19,746 nt of DNA from Legionellaceae bacterium. Its GTDB lineage: Bacteria > Pseudomonadota > Gammaproteobacteria > Legionellales > Legionellaceae. This document shows positions 8,416 through 14,640 of the stretch, piece by piece. The stretch is taken from positions 1 to 19,746 of the forward strand of contig CANNIJ010000014.1 of assembly GCA_947505025.1 (NCBI GenBank), written 5' to 3'. The notes under the pieces were generated by a model, which worked only from the letters and a program-made list of their open reading frames with translations, was not told the origin of the DNA and ran no database searches. The translations under genes were made by a program, and so were the position numbers. Numbering within the stretch: the stretch's first letter is position 1; every line of letters starts with the position of its first letter.

Positions 8416-9747
8416 TCATTCCTTTATCAATTGCTGAACTATTTTTTCCATGGCGGCAGAACGCGATCCTTTGATTAAAACAGTCGTATTTTGGTCCAGT
8501 TGCGCGCTGAATGCATCGACTAATTCCTGCTGACCGACATAATGCCGGCCTGCAGCACCAAAAGCTTTTGAGCTTTCTGCACTGTGTGTGCCGCAAGAAA
8601 ATAAACACTCTATACCTTTTTCGCGTGCTGTGGCGCCAACTAACTGATGATGTTCTATTGCTGCGGATCCAAGTTCACCCATGTCGCCTAAAATCAAACA
8701 TCTTTTACCTGACATATGGGATAAAACATCAACTGCAGCCAGCACTGAGTTTAAATTAGCATTATAAGTGTCATCAATAATAATTGAATTATTTTTTCCA
8801 GGGAGGAATGTCATGCGTCCAGAAACCCCGCCAAAGTTCTGTAGCCCATGCACAATATCCCGCAAACTCAAACCTAATGCATATGCGCATGCAGCTGCAG
8901 CCAAAGCATTAGATACCATATGAATTCCTGGAACCTTAAGCTGGATCTGTGCTTGTCCCAACGGCATAACTAAGGTAAAGCCTGCCAAATGATCATCGGT
9001 CCAACGTAAATCAATTGCATGCACTGAGGTCGGATTATGCAGAGAAAAACGTACTATTTTTTTATCTACTAAGATTGAGTCCCAAGCATGAGCATAAACA
9101 TCATCATCATTGATGACTGCAGTACCATGTGGCAATAAACCCTGATAAATTTCACCTTTAGCTTGTACCACACCAGAGATGCTACCAAAACCCGATAAAT
9201 GTGCTGGGGCAATATTATTAATTAATGTCACACATGGCTGAACCAAGCCAACTGTATGGGCAATTTCACCAACATGGTTGGCTCCTAGCTCAAAAACGGC
9301 ATAACGGTGCTGGGGCTTGAGCTGTATCAAGCTAATTGGCACGCCTAAATGATTATTGAAGTTGCCAGGGGTTGCAAACGATTCTTTGGGCAATATAGCT
9401 GCAATCATTTCTTTGACCGTGGTTTTTCCATTACTGCCAGTAACGGCAACCACCTTACAAGTTTGCTGTGCGCGGTGTTGTGCCGCTAAAGTAGTTAATG
9501 CAGCACATGGGTCTGATACTACCCACTGCATCACTGGTATGTTTGGCTGAGCATGTGAACACAATATTGCACTAGCGCCGCTTTGTACTGCCTGTTTAAT
9601 AAAGTGGTGGCCATCCGAGTGGTTTCCTGAGATGGCAACAAATAAATCTCCAGGTTTTACCAGGCGACTATTCAGGACGACCCGGGTAATTTCAAAATTA
9701 CTCGGGCATGACTGGCCTAAAGCACGCGCAATATCTTGTGAATGCAT
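8416..9747 (-). CDS. murF: UDP-N-acetylmuramoyl-tripeptide--D-alanyl-D-alanine ligase MurF
   Basis: MurF attaches the D-Ala-D-Ala made by Ddl to the UDP-MurNAc-tripeptide, completing the pentapeptide precursor in the cytoplasm. The 443-residue product has the N-terminal substrate domain (VVLNSRLVKPGDLFVAISG, about residues 23-41) and the P-loop GSNGKTT at 104-110. It continues with the central motifs ELGANHVGEIAHT and INNIAPAHLSGFGS, and the C-terminal DDTYNANLNSV and ILGDMGELG. The ATG at 9745-9747 lies 2 nt after the zipA stop, so the two genes are almost certainly co-transcribed. In the canonical cluster murE precedes murF; here zipA takes that place. Confidence 0.96.
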   Translation of the reverse strand: MHSQDIARALGQSCPSNFEITRVVLNSRLVKPGDLFVAISGNHSDGHHFIKQAVQSGASAILCSHAQPNIPVMQWVVSDPCAALTTLAAQHRAQQTCKVVAVTGSNGKTTVKEMIAAILPKESFATPGNFNNHLGVPISLIQLKPQHRYAVFELGANHVGEIAHTVGLVQPCVTLINNIAPAHLSGFGSISGVVQAKGEIYQGLLPHGTAVINDDDVYAHAWDSILVDKKIVRFSLHNPTSVHAIDLRWTDDHLAGFTLVMPLGQAQIQLKVPGIHMVSNALAAAACAYALGLSLRDIVHGLQNFGGVSGRMTFLPGKNNSIIIDDTYNANLNSVLAAVDVLSHMSGKRCLILGDMGELGSAAIEHHQLVGATAREKGIECLFSCGTHSAESSKAFGAAGRHYVGQQELVDAFSAQLDQNTTVLIKGSRSAAMEKIVQQLIKE

Positions 9748-9749
9748 GT

Positions 9750-10484
9750 TTAGTCTGCCATAGCTGGAGCGTGAATTAAAGCATCTAAATTCAATTGCTG
9801 ATGATACTGTATGACACTGGCATCAGACAAAGGTTGACGTCGTGCATCTAACAAATTTGTATCTAGACCTTCACTCAAGTGCCGTGCAGTATCCAGCATT
9901 ATCTCAAAACGCTCAGCATCGATTGTTGGATTACCTGAGGCATACATGAATAAACACAGACCACGCACGAAAAAAGCGCCTATATTTTGTAAGTCAAACA
10001 CGCCAGCTGGCGTTGCTGCTGCTAAACTACACATCACAGGACCTTGACCATTGGATAATTGATGACGATGAAATAATTGGGCTTCACCAAAACGAAATCC
10101 AGCGGCTAAAACTGTCTGCCATAATTCGTATCCAGCTAATTGACGGTTCCCTTTAGCCGATAGAAACATCATCACTGTAGAACCATCAATTGGTGCGCAA
10201 GAATTATGTATTTGCTCACCGGCTGGCGATTGAACGGTTGCTTCAGGTGGTGTGCGGTGCCTTAATGGTTGTAATGTGCCCTGTAAAAATGGTTCTGCTG
10301 CTGGAATGGAATTATTGCTGGAGATATTATCCTTTGGCGGCATAGATTCTATAACAGTTTTCCCCATCAAAGGGGTAGCACGCAGCGACACTGGCGCACG
10401 ACGCTGGTTTAATGTTCGTATGATGGCCCCCAGGACCCCAAGTAATAACAAAACATTGAGAACAACACTCCAATTGATTTGCAT
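9750..10484 (-). CDS. zipA: Cell division protein ZipA, short form
   Basis: ZipA is an inner-membrane protein whose cytoplasmic C-terminal domain binds the FtsZ tail and helps anchor the Z ring. The 244-residue product has one N-terminal hydrophobic segment (about residues 6-24) followed by basic residues. A linker of roughly 75 residues, low in order, leads to a domain from about residue 100 that matches the ZipA FtsZ-binding fold (AAGFRFGEAQLFHRHQ, GPVMCSLAAATPAGVFD, a C-terminal LDARRQPLSDAS and QYHQQLN). It is shorter than E. coli ZipA (328 aa), mainly in the linker. The ATG at 10482-10484 has AGGAG at good spacing. The gene is 2 nt upstream of murF; zipA is usually found elsewhere, often near ligA. 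The family call rests on remembered E. coli similarity. Confidence 0.85.
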   Translation of the reverse strand: MQINWSVVLNVLLLLGVLGAIIRTLNQRRAPVSLRATPLMGKTVIESMPPKDNISSNNSIPAAEPFLQGTLQPLRHRTPPEATVQSPAGEQIHNSCAPIDGSTVMMFLSAKGNRQLAGYELWQTVLAAGFRFGEAQLFHRHQLSNGQGPVMCSLAAATPAGVFDLQNIGAFFVRGLCLFMYASGNPTIDAERFEIMLDTARHLSEGLDTNLLDARRQPLSDASVIQYHQQLNLDALIHAPAMAD

Positions 10485-10497
10485 TTAGGACTCCTAA
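10485..10497. repeat. Small palindrome covering the zipA ribosome-binding site
   Basis: TTAGGA-C-TCCTAA is a perfect 6+1+6 palindrome immediately before the zipA ATG. It contains the AGGAG ribosome-binding site of zipA on the minus strand. A one-base loop cannot fold as such, so any RNA hairpin would need the inner pairs opened. It may equally be a chance symmetry or a protein-binding site. Confidence 0.3.
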
Positions 10498-10533
10498 CAT
10501 TGTGCAGGTCATTAAGGCCGCCAATCGACCAAC

Positions 10534-10542
10534 CTTATAACA
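10534..10542 (-). promoter_or_regulatory. Candidate extended -10 promoter of the zipA-mur-fts operon
   Basis: Read on the minus strand the site is TGTTATAAG, an extended -10 element (TGn plus TATAAG, 5 of 6 matches). It lies about 50 nt before the zipA start and downstream of the candidate terminator hairpin. No good -35 hexamer is visible 16-18 nt upstream, so the call depends on the extended -10. It would drive the whole zipA-to-ftsA run. Confidence 0.35.
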
Positions 10543-10582
10543 GATTAACACAAGTTAACAGACTTTGCGTCGGTATGCACAC

Positions 10583-10630
10583 AAAAAAAAACAAATGCTC
10601 GGATAGAATAACGGCCTGATAAACAGGCCG
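10583..10630 (-). terminator. Candidate terminator after the phasin-like gene
   Basis: An uninterrupted 7-bp stem, CGGCCTG/CAGGCCG, spans 10612-10630 with a 5-nt loop. On the minus strand it is followed by TTATTCT and, about 20 nt later, by a run of T residues (10583-10592). It sits 25 nt downstream of the phasin-like stop codon and could end the desaturase-phaB-phasin transcript before zipA. The T-tract is not directly against the stem, so efficiency is uncertain. Confidence 0.5.
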
Positions 10631-10655
10631 CAGAATGAGTGATCAAATAACAGAA

Positions 10656-10943
10656 TTATTTAACATCTTTTTTTGACTTAGGTTCCGGTAACATGGACAA
10701 CATCGCCCGCTCAAAAATCTCCAACGACTGTTGCATATAATCTAATGCTTTGTGTCCGTTGGAAATAGCCAGTGCAATTTGTTTTTCAAAAAGCTCGTCT
10801 GGTTGTTTTAATTTTGACAGATCATCTGGTGGACTAAAAGCCATACCTTGCAATGTTTTTACGTTCAAAGCCGCAAAATCATGTAGTGGCTGTTGTAGTT
10901 TTTCCGTTAGTTCTGACATCTTCTTTAAATATTCTTCGTCCAT
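10656..10943 (-). CDS. Small phasin-like protein
   Basis: The product is a 95-residue, mostly helical acidic/amphipathic protein (MDEEYLKKMSELTEKL at the N terminus, LALDYMQ-like helices in the middle, a lysine-rich end). It has no membrane segment or signal peptide. The pattern of amphipathic helices with FEKQIALAISNGHKALDYMQ resembles short gammaproteobacterial phasins, which coat polyhydroxybutyrate granules. Its position just downstream of phaB supports that reading. I chose the ATG at 10941-10943 because GGGAG lies 6 nt upstream of it; a GTG at 10967 would place that site inside the coding sequence. A possible promoter (perfect TATAAT) lies in the 54-nt gap after phaB. No PHA synthase is in the window, so the role is inferred. 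Confidence 0.65.
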   Translation of the reverse strand: MDEEYLKKMSELTEKLQQPLHDFAALNVKTLQGMAFSPPDDLSKLKQPDELFEKQIALAISNGHKALDYMQQSLEIFERAMLSMLPEPKSKKDVK

Positions 10944-10977
10944 TGTAGTCTCCCAATTTTTGAACACCCATATATAG

Positions 10978-10983
10978 ATTATA
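10978..10983 (-). promoter_or_regulatory. Candidate -10 element for the phasin-like gene
   Basis: The minus strand carries a perfect TATAAT in the 54-nt gap between phaB and the phasin-like gene, 34 nt before its ATG. The hexamer expected 17 nt upstream (TACATG, overlapping the phaB stop region) is a poor -35. It could allow separate expression of the phasin-like gene. Confidence 0.3.
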
Positions 10984-10997
10984 GACTATCCGTAGCA

Positions 10998-11738
10998 TTA
11001 CATGTACTGACCGCCATTTATGTCTAAATTTGCGCCAGTAATAAATGCAGCTTCGGCCGATGCTAAAAATGCAACTGCTGCAGCCACCTCATGCGGTGAT
11101 CCCAGGCGTCCAACTGGAATGTTAGCAATAATCTGCTCCATGACCTCTGGCGGGACCTGATCTAATAAATGCGTGTGCATATACCCAGGGGATATTGTAT
11201 TGACAGTAATGCCTGAACCGGCTACTTCTTGCGCTAAACTTTTTGAAAAGCCAAACATTGCAGCTTTACTGGCCGCGTAATTACATTGTCCAAACTGACC
11301 TTTGCGACCGTTGATTGAAGCAATAGTAACAATACGTCCATATTTTTGACTCAACATCAGCTCAATTGTATTACGTGTTACGTTAAACACACTATTTAGA
11401 TTTGAATCTATAACATATTCCCACTGTGCCGGTGTCATTTTCTTTAGTACGTGATCAGAAGTTACTCCAGCATTATTGACCAATAAATCAATGCGCCCGT
11501 AACGCTGCTTAACAAATTCCACTAAATCCGTACAATCAGAATATTTAGTAACATCAGCATAGCAAATATCGAAATCAAAACCTTGTTGCTGTTGCTGTGC
11601 CTGCCATTTGCGAGCAACATCATGTTGTCCACCCTTAAAATAAGACACAACCACTTGATAATCAGCAGAGAGCCGGCGAGAAATGGCGGCGCCTAATCCG
11701 CCAGTTCCTCCAGTGACCACCGCAACTTGTTTCTCCAT
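10998..11738 (-). CDS. phaB: Acetoacetyl-CoA reductase PhaB (short-chain dehydrogenase)
   Basis: PhaB reduces acetoacetyl-CoA to (R)-3-hydroxybutyryl-CoA with NADPH, supplying monomer for polyhydroxybutyrate. The 246-residue product is a classic short-chain dehydrogenase with the cofactor motif TGGTGGLG (residues 9-16), NNAG at 88-91, and catalytic Ser141, Tyr154 and Lys158 in the YAASK box. The stretch NGRKGQFGQCNY closely matches the PhaB signature NGQKGQFGQTNY of Cupriavidus, which separates it from FabG. I chose the ATG at 11736-11738 because it gives exactly the usual 246 residues and has GGAG about 9 nt upstream. An ATG at 11762 would add eight residues and lacks a clear site. A Q-rich stretch at residues 46-52 is harmless. 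FabG remains the alternative. Confidence 0.85.
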   Translation of the reverse strand: MEKQVAVVTGGTGGLGAAISRRLSADYQVVVSYFKGGQHDVARKWQAQQQQQGFDFDICYADVTKYSDCTDLVEFVKQRYGRIDLLVNNAGVTSDHVLKKMTPAQWEYVIDSNLNSVFNVTRNTIELMLSQKYGRIVTIASINGRKGQFGQCNYAASKAAMFGFSKSLAQEVAGSGITVNTISPGYMHTHLLDQVPPEVMEQIIANIPVGRLGSPHEVAAAVAFLASAEAAFITGANLDINGGQYM

Positions 11739-11776
11739 GAGCACACACTCCATTGTGGCCATTATTCAATCTTATT

Positions 11777-12958
11777 TCAAATGGCTTTAGGTACATATCC
11801 TTTTAATTGTAGTGCAAATTGACGAAGTACATCTAAACCAGACTCTTCGGCTTGCTTACACCACTGCTGTAATGCATCAACCAACTCTTTTTGCGAAGTG
11901 GCTGTTTTCAACCAAATATTCTGTAAAGACTGGCGATAATGATATACCGTGCGCAGCTGTTCATAACGCTCAAGCAAAGCGCTTAAACGTGAAGTTGCTT
12001 TAGGCGATAACAAGGTTTCTTGGCGACGTAACAATACTCCGGCATTTTGCACCAATTCCCGGTCATCTTTAGTTTTAACATGCGACGCTTTTACCTGGCT
12101 TAAAATGGGGCATACAACATTCTCATAGTAATGAGCCATTACTTGGAAGCGATTACTAATCACAGCTTTTACTGTTTCTAAATCTACATGTAGTTTATGT
12201 TCAGCGTGAGCGAGCTGTGGAGGTAACTTTTTAACTTTCGCTAAACCAAAAAAAGACAATATGCAGATATACATCCAACCAATATCAAACTCCCACCATT
12301 TCACCGAAAATTTCGCAGAAGATGCAAATGTGTGATGATTATTGTGTAACTCTTCACCGCCGATCCAAAATCCCCAAGGAAATACATTGGTTGAGGCGTC
12401 TCGGCATTCAAAATTACGATAACCAACATAATGCCCAATACCATTCACCACACCCGCGGCCCAAATAGGGATCCACATCATTTGAATCGCCCAAATAGAC
12501 ACTCCAGGAATACCGAATAAAAATACATTGATTGCTAACATTACCAAAATACCGCGAGCAGAGTATGGTCGATACACACGACGCTCCAGCCAATCATCTG
12601 GCGTGCCATGAGCGTACTTGTCAACCATCTCCGCATCTTTTGATGCGGCGCGATACAATTCAGCACCCTCAAAAAAAACTTTACGAATACCTTTAACCAC
12701 GGGGCTGTGTGGATCACCTTCTACGTCAGTAGTGGCATGATGTTTACGGTGGATCGCCACCCACTCTCGGGTAACCATGCCGGTAGTCAACCACAACCAC
12801 AACCTAAAAAAATGACTGATCGACGGATGAAGATCCAGCGCTCTATGGGTTTGATTTCTATGTAAATAAATCGTCACTGACGCGATTGTGAGCTGTGTTA
12901 ATACCAGCGTCGCTATCACATACCCCCAAAAGGACAAGTTTAAAACACCATATAACAT
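11777..12958 (-). CDS. Membrane fatty-acid (delta-9 type) desaturase
   Basis: This di-iron membrane desaturase introduces a double bond into acyl chains, probably at delta-9, adjusting membrane fluidity. The 393-residue product has hydrophobic pairs at about residues 8-30 and 135-172. It carries the three histidine boxes: HRNQTH (33-38), HRKHH (70-74) and HNNHH (205-209), plus His176 in NGIGH. After about residue 260 comes a charged helical tail of roughly 130 residues (WCKQAEESGLDVLRQFA near the end), which I recall also from Pseudomonas-type desaturases. The start is the ATG at 12956-12958, with AAAGGAG 6 nt upstream. A longer reading to 12991 would begin upstream of the promoter -10. The regioselectivity cannot be read from sequence. 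Confidence 0.88.
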   Translation of the reverse strand: MLYGVLNLSFWGYVIATLVLTQLTIASVTIYLHRNQTHRALDLHPSISHFFRLWLWLTTGMVTREWVAIHRKHHATTDVEGDPHSPVVKGIRKVFFEGAELYRAASKDAEMVDKYAHGTPDDWLERRVYRPYSARGILVMLAINVFLFGIPGVSIWAIQMMWIPIWAAGVVNGIGHYVGYRNFECRDASTNVFPWGFWIGGEELHNNHHTFASSAKFSVKWWEFDIGWMYICILSFFGLAKVKKLPPQLAHAEHKLHVDLETVKAVISNRFQVMAHYYENVVCPILSQVKASHVKTKDDRELVQNAGVLLRRQETLLSPKATSRLSALLERYEQLRTVYHYRQSLQNIWLKTATSQKELVDALQQWCKQAEESGLDVLRQFALQLKGYVPKAI

Positions 12959-12964
12959 GGTTGA

Positions 12965-12971
12965 CTCCTTT
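12965..12971 (-). promoter_or_regulatory. Ribosome-binding site of the desaturase
   Basis: AAAGGAG on the minus strand, 6 nt before the ATG at 12958, is a strong match to the anti-Shine-Dalgarno complement. It decides the start of the desaturase gene against the upstream ATG at 12991. Confidence 0.75.
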
Positions 12972-12986
12972 ATTAAATGAACAAAC

Positions 12987-13016
12987 ATCATACCATATTT
13001 GGACGAGGATTGTCTG
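12987..13016 (-). promoter_or_regulatory. Promoter of the desaturase-phaB-phasin block
   Basis: On the minus strand CAGACA (13011-13016, 4 of 6 matches to TTGACA) and TATGAT (12987-12992, 5 of 6) are separated by 18 nt. A TG lies one base before the -10 (TGGTATGAT), making it an extended -10. A start site near 12980 would leave a leader of about 20 nt before the desaturase ATG. Confidence 0.5.
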
Positions 13017-13020
13017 TTTT

Positions 13021-13031
13021 ATTTAGTAAAT
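13021..13031. repeat. Small inverted repeat between the divergent promoters
   Basis: ATTTA-g-TAAAT is a perfect 5+1+5 inverted repeat. It lies between the leftward desaturase promoter and the rightward promoter, where an operator for a shared lipid regulator might be expected. It is short and AT-rich, so chance is quite possible. Confidence 0.2.
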
Positions 13032-13046
13032 TTCATCTTCCGCCCA

Positions 13047-13075
13047 TTGCAACCCATGAGCTTGTCACGGATAAT
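13047..13075 (+). promoter_or_regulatory. Promoter of the small membrane protein and plsC
   Basis: TTGCAA (13047-13052, 4 of 6 matches) and GATAAT (13070-13075, 5 of 6) are separated by exactly 17 nt. A start site near 13082 would leave a leader of about 25 nt before the ATG at 13107. Together with the leftward promoter it makes 12959-13106 a divergent control region. Confidence 0.45.
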
Positions 13076-13106
13076 ATGATTAACATGTAATATTTCAGAG
13101 TATTTT

Positions 13107-13331
13107 ATGCAAATAAATATTAAACGAACTTTAGAAGAACTCATTCCTTGGTTAATTATTGGTGTGGGGATCGCTTTATTTATCGGCCTGCTAATGGTTC
13201 TCTCATATGTTTTCATTTGGGGGCTAGTTATTGGTGCTCTGCTATGGCTAGGCTTTAGGATCAAACTAGCCTGGAACAAACAAAATTCACAATCCAGTAT
13301 AATTGAACATAAATCTGGCGAAGAAAAATAA
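13107..13331 (+). CDS. Small two-helix membrane protein of unknown function
   Basis: I do not recognise this 74-residue protein. It has a short charged N terminus (MQINIKRTLEELIP), two closely spaced hydrophobic segments (about residues 14-33 and 35-50) and a charged, hydrophilic C-terminal tail ending in KSGEEK. The shape suggests a small inner-membrane hairpin protein with both ends in the cytoplasm. It is preceded by a plausible promoter and a weak AGAG ribosome-binding site, and it ends 6 nt before the plsC-like gene, so the two are probably co-transcribed. That position suggests, but does not show, a link to phospholipid synthesis. Confidence 0.65.
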   Translation: MQINIKRTLEELIPWLIIGVGIALFIGLLMVLSYVFIWGLVIGALLWLGFRIKLAWNKQNSQSSIIEHKSGEEK

Positions 13332-13337
13332 AAAATC

Positions 13338-14078
13338 ATGCATACTAATCGCCTGCGCACCTTATGGATCATGTTTTTATCGGCCATTTTTATGGCTAAA
13401 ACCTGTGGACATGCCACGATTAAACGCTGGCGCGGTACCATAACACGTACATGGTGCGATCAAGAATTACAACGATGGGCAAATCGTATGCGTGAGCTTT
13501 TGCGCATTAACTTACAGATAAACAATCCTCTGGAAATCAAGCCCGAAACAGGCAAACCTACAATATTAATGTGTAACCATTGCAGTTTATTCGATATACC
13601 ACTGAGTTTATTAGCCTTTCCGCATAACTCTGTACGTATGTTAGCTAAGAAAGAGCTCAGTCGGATCCCAATCATGGGTGCGGGAATGATGGCCGCTGAG
13701 TTCCCTTTTATTGATCGACATAATCATCGACAGGCCTTACAAGATTTAAGCGCAGTCCAGGATTTACTCAACAGTGGAATTGTCATGTGGATTGCGCCAG
13801 AAGGCATGCGTTCACGTGATGGTAACCTGTCTAAGTTCAAAAAAGGTGCCTTTATTACTGCCATAAAAATGGGAGCAACAATCATTCCAATTGGGATCCG
13901 TGGCGCCGACCAAATTTGTCCGGCACACACCTTTAACTTCAACCTCAATCAAACTGCAACCGTCAATATAGGCGCATCCATTAATGCGAGAGAATATACC
14001 CTGGAAAACAAAGAAGATTTAATGAACCGTGTATTTAAAACTATGCAGTCTTTACTTGAGCCCAGTAAAAGCAGCTAA
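13338..14078 (+). CDS. plsC: 1-acyl-sn-glycerol-3-phosphate acyltransferase (PlsC family)
   Basis: PlsC-family enzymes move an acyl chain onto lysophosphatidic acid to make phosphatidic acid at the inner membrane. The 246-residue product has a hydrophobic N-terminal stretch (about residues 9-20). It has the acyltransferase block I HCSLFD (His81 to Asp86, the HX4D motif), block II FPFIDR (122-127), and block III EGMRSRDG (155-162), with Met where Thr is usual. A block IV-like IIPIGIRG follows. The length fits PlsC (E. coli 245 aa). It is read from the ATG at 13338, with no strong ribosome-binding site, so translation may be coupled to the upstream small gene 6 nt away. Its last 27 nt overlap the end of coaD on the other strand. 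A related lyso-lipid acyltransferase with another substrate cannot be excluded. Confidence 0.88.
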   Translation: MHTNRLRTLWIMFLSAIFMAKTCGHATIKRWRGTITRTWCDQELQRWANRMRELLRINLQINNPLEIKPETGKPTILMCNHCSLFDIPLSLLAFPHNSVRMLAKKELSRIPIMGAGMMAAEFPFIDRHNHRQALQDLSAVQDLLNSGIVMWIAPEGMRSRDGNLSKFKKGAFITAIKMGATIIPIGIRGADQICPAHTFNFNLNQTATVNIGASINAREYTLENKEDLMNRVFKTMQSLLEPSKSS

Positions 14079-14528
14079 GACCGCTGCCGGCACAAAACCA
14101 CCAATATCACCGCCTAACGCAGCAATCTCTCGCACCAAAGTTGAGGATATAAACATCGAGGCATCCGATGGGGTTAAAAATAATGTTTCAATATCTTTTG
14201 ATAACTGGCGATTCATCCCCGCCAATTGAAATTCATACTCAAAGTCAGCAACAGCACGCAATCCGCGCAAAATCACGCTGGCACCAGCTTGCTCTGCAAA
14301 ATGCACCAGCAAGCCTTTGAAACCAACGACACGTACTCCGGGGATCTGACCCACAGATGCACTAACTAAAGCCAACCTCTGTTCAAAAGAAAAGAATGGG
14401 CTTTTTGATGTATGGCTGGCTACAGCCACGATAACCTCAGGAAACAGATGTGCAGCGCGTCGAATAATATCTATATGACCATTAGTCACTGGGTCAAATG
14501 TGCCGGGGTAGATGGCTTTACGTTTCAT
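14052..14528 (-). CDS. coaD: Phosphopantetheine adenylyltransferase CoaD
   Basis: CoaD adenylates 4'-phosphopantetheine to dephospho-CoA, the penultimate step of coenzyme A synthesis. The 158-residue product (E. coli 159) is a nucleotidyltransferase with GTFDPVTNGH (residues 9-18, the T/HxGH motif), RGLRAVADFEYEFQLAGMN in the middle, and ISSTLVRE (127-134) with the second ATP-binding signature. The start is the ATG at 14526-14528. It converges on plsC with a 27-nt overlap of the two 3' ends, so no terminator separates them. About 112 nt lie between it and the upstream epmA stop. In that gap a TAAAAT is visible on the minus strand but has no good -35, so it may be read from the suf-epmA transcript or from its own weak promoter. 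Confidence 0.97.
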   Translation of the reverse strand: MKRKAIYPGTFDPVTNGHIDIIRRAAHLFPEVIVAVASHTSKSPFFSFEQRLALVSASVGQIPGVRVVGFKGLLVHFAEQAGASVILRGLRAVADFEYEFQLAGMNRQLSKDIETLFLTPSDASMFISSTLVREIAALGGDIGGFVPAAVLAAFTGLK

Positions 14529-14640
14529 GCCGAAATGATCTCACAATTTTTTTTAAATTTTAGCGGATTGCGGCAGCAAATACCAGTGACTGTTGGTAGT
14601 AGCTGCTCGGTTGTTGCATCAAAATTTATTTATGCAAGCC

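Noticed and set aside
11777..12180. The desaturase C-terminal tail (WCKQAEESGLDVLRQFA) looks like the end of an ISL3-type transposase, suggesting a fused insertion remnant
   Set aside because: The same kind of tail is, as I recall, present in other gammaproteobacterial desaturases. The frame is continuous with no repeats or target duplications, so a family extension is more likely.
12959..12991. Longer desaturase start (11 extra residues)
   Set aside because: Its ATG lies within or upstream of the promoter -10, and the strong AAAGGAG site serves the downstream ATG.
13019..13441. A 140-codon minus-strand open frame across the divergent region
   Set aside because: It lies antisense to the small membrane protein and to the start of plsC, both of which have better composition and motifs. 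It also has no recognisable domain.
14071..14087. GCAGC/GCTGC hairpin near the plsC-coaD junction as a terminator
   Set aside because: The stem is only 5 bp and no T-tract follows on either strand.
14529..14640. Possible RNA gene or strong promoter between epmA and coaD
   Set aside because: Only AT-rich runs and an isolated TAAAAT are visible, with no stable hairpin, terminator or convincing -35.
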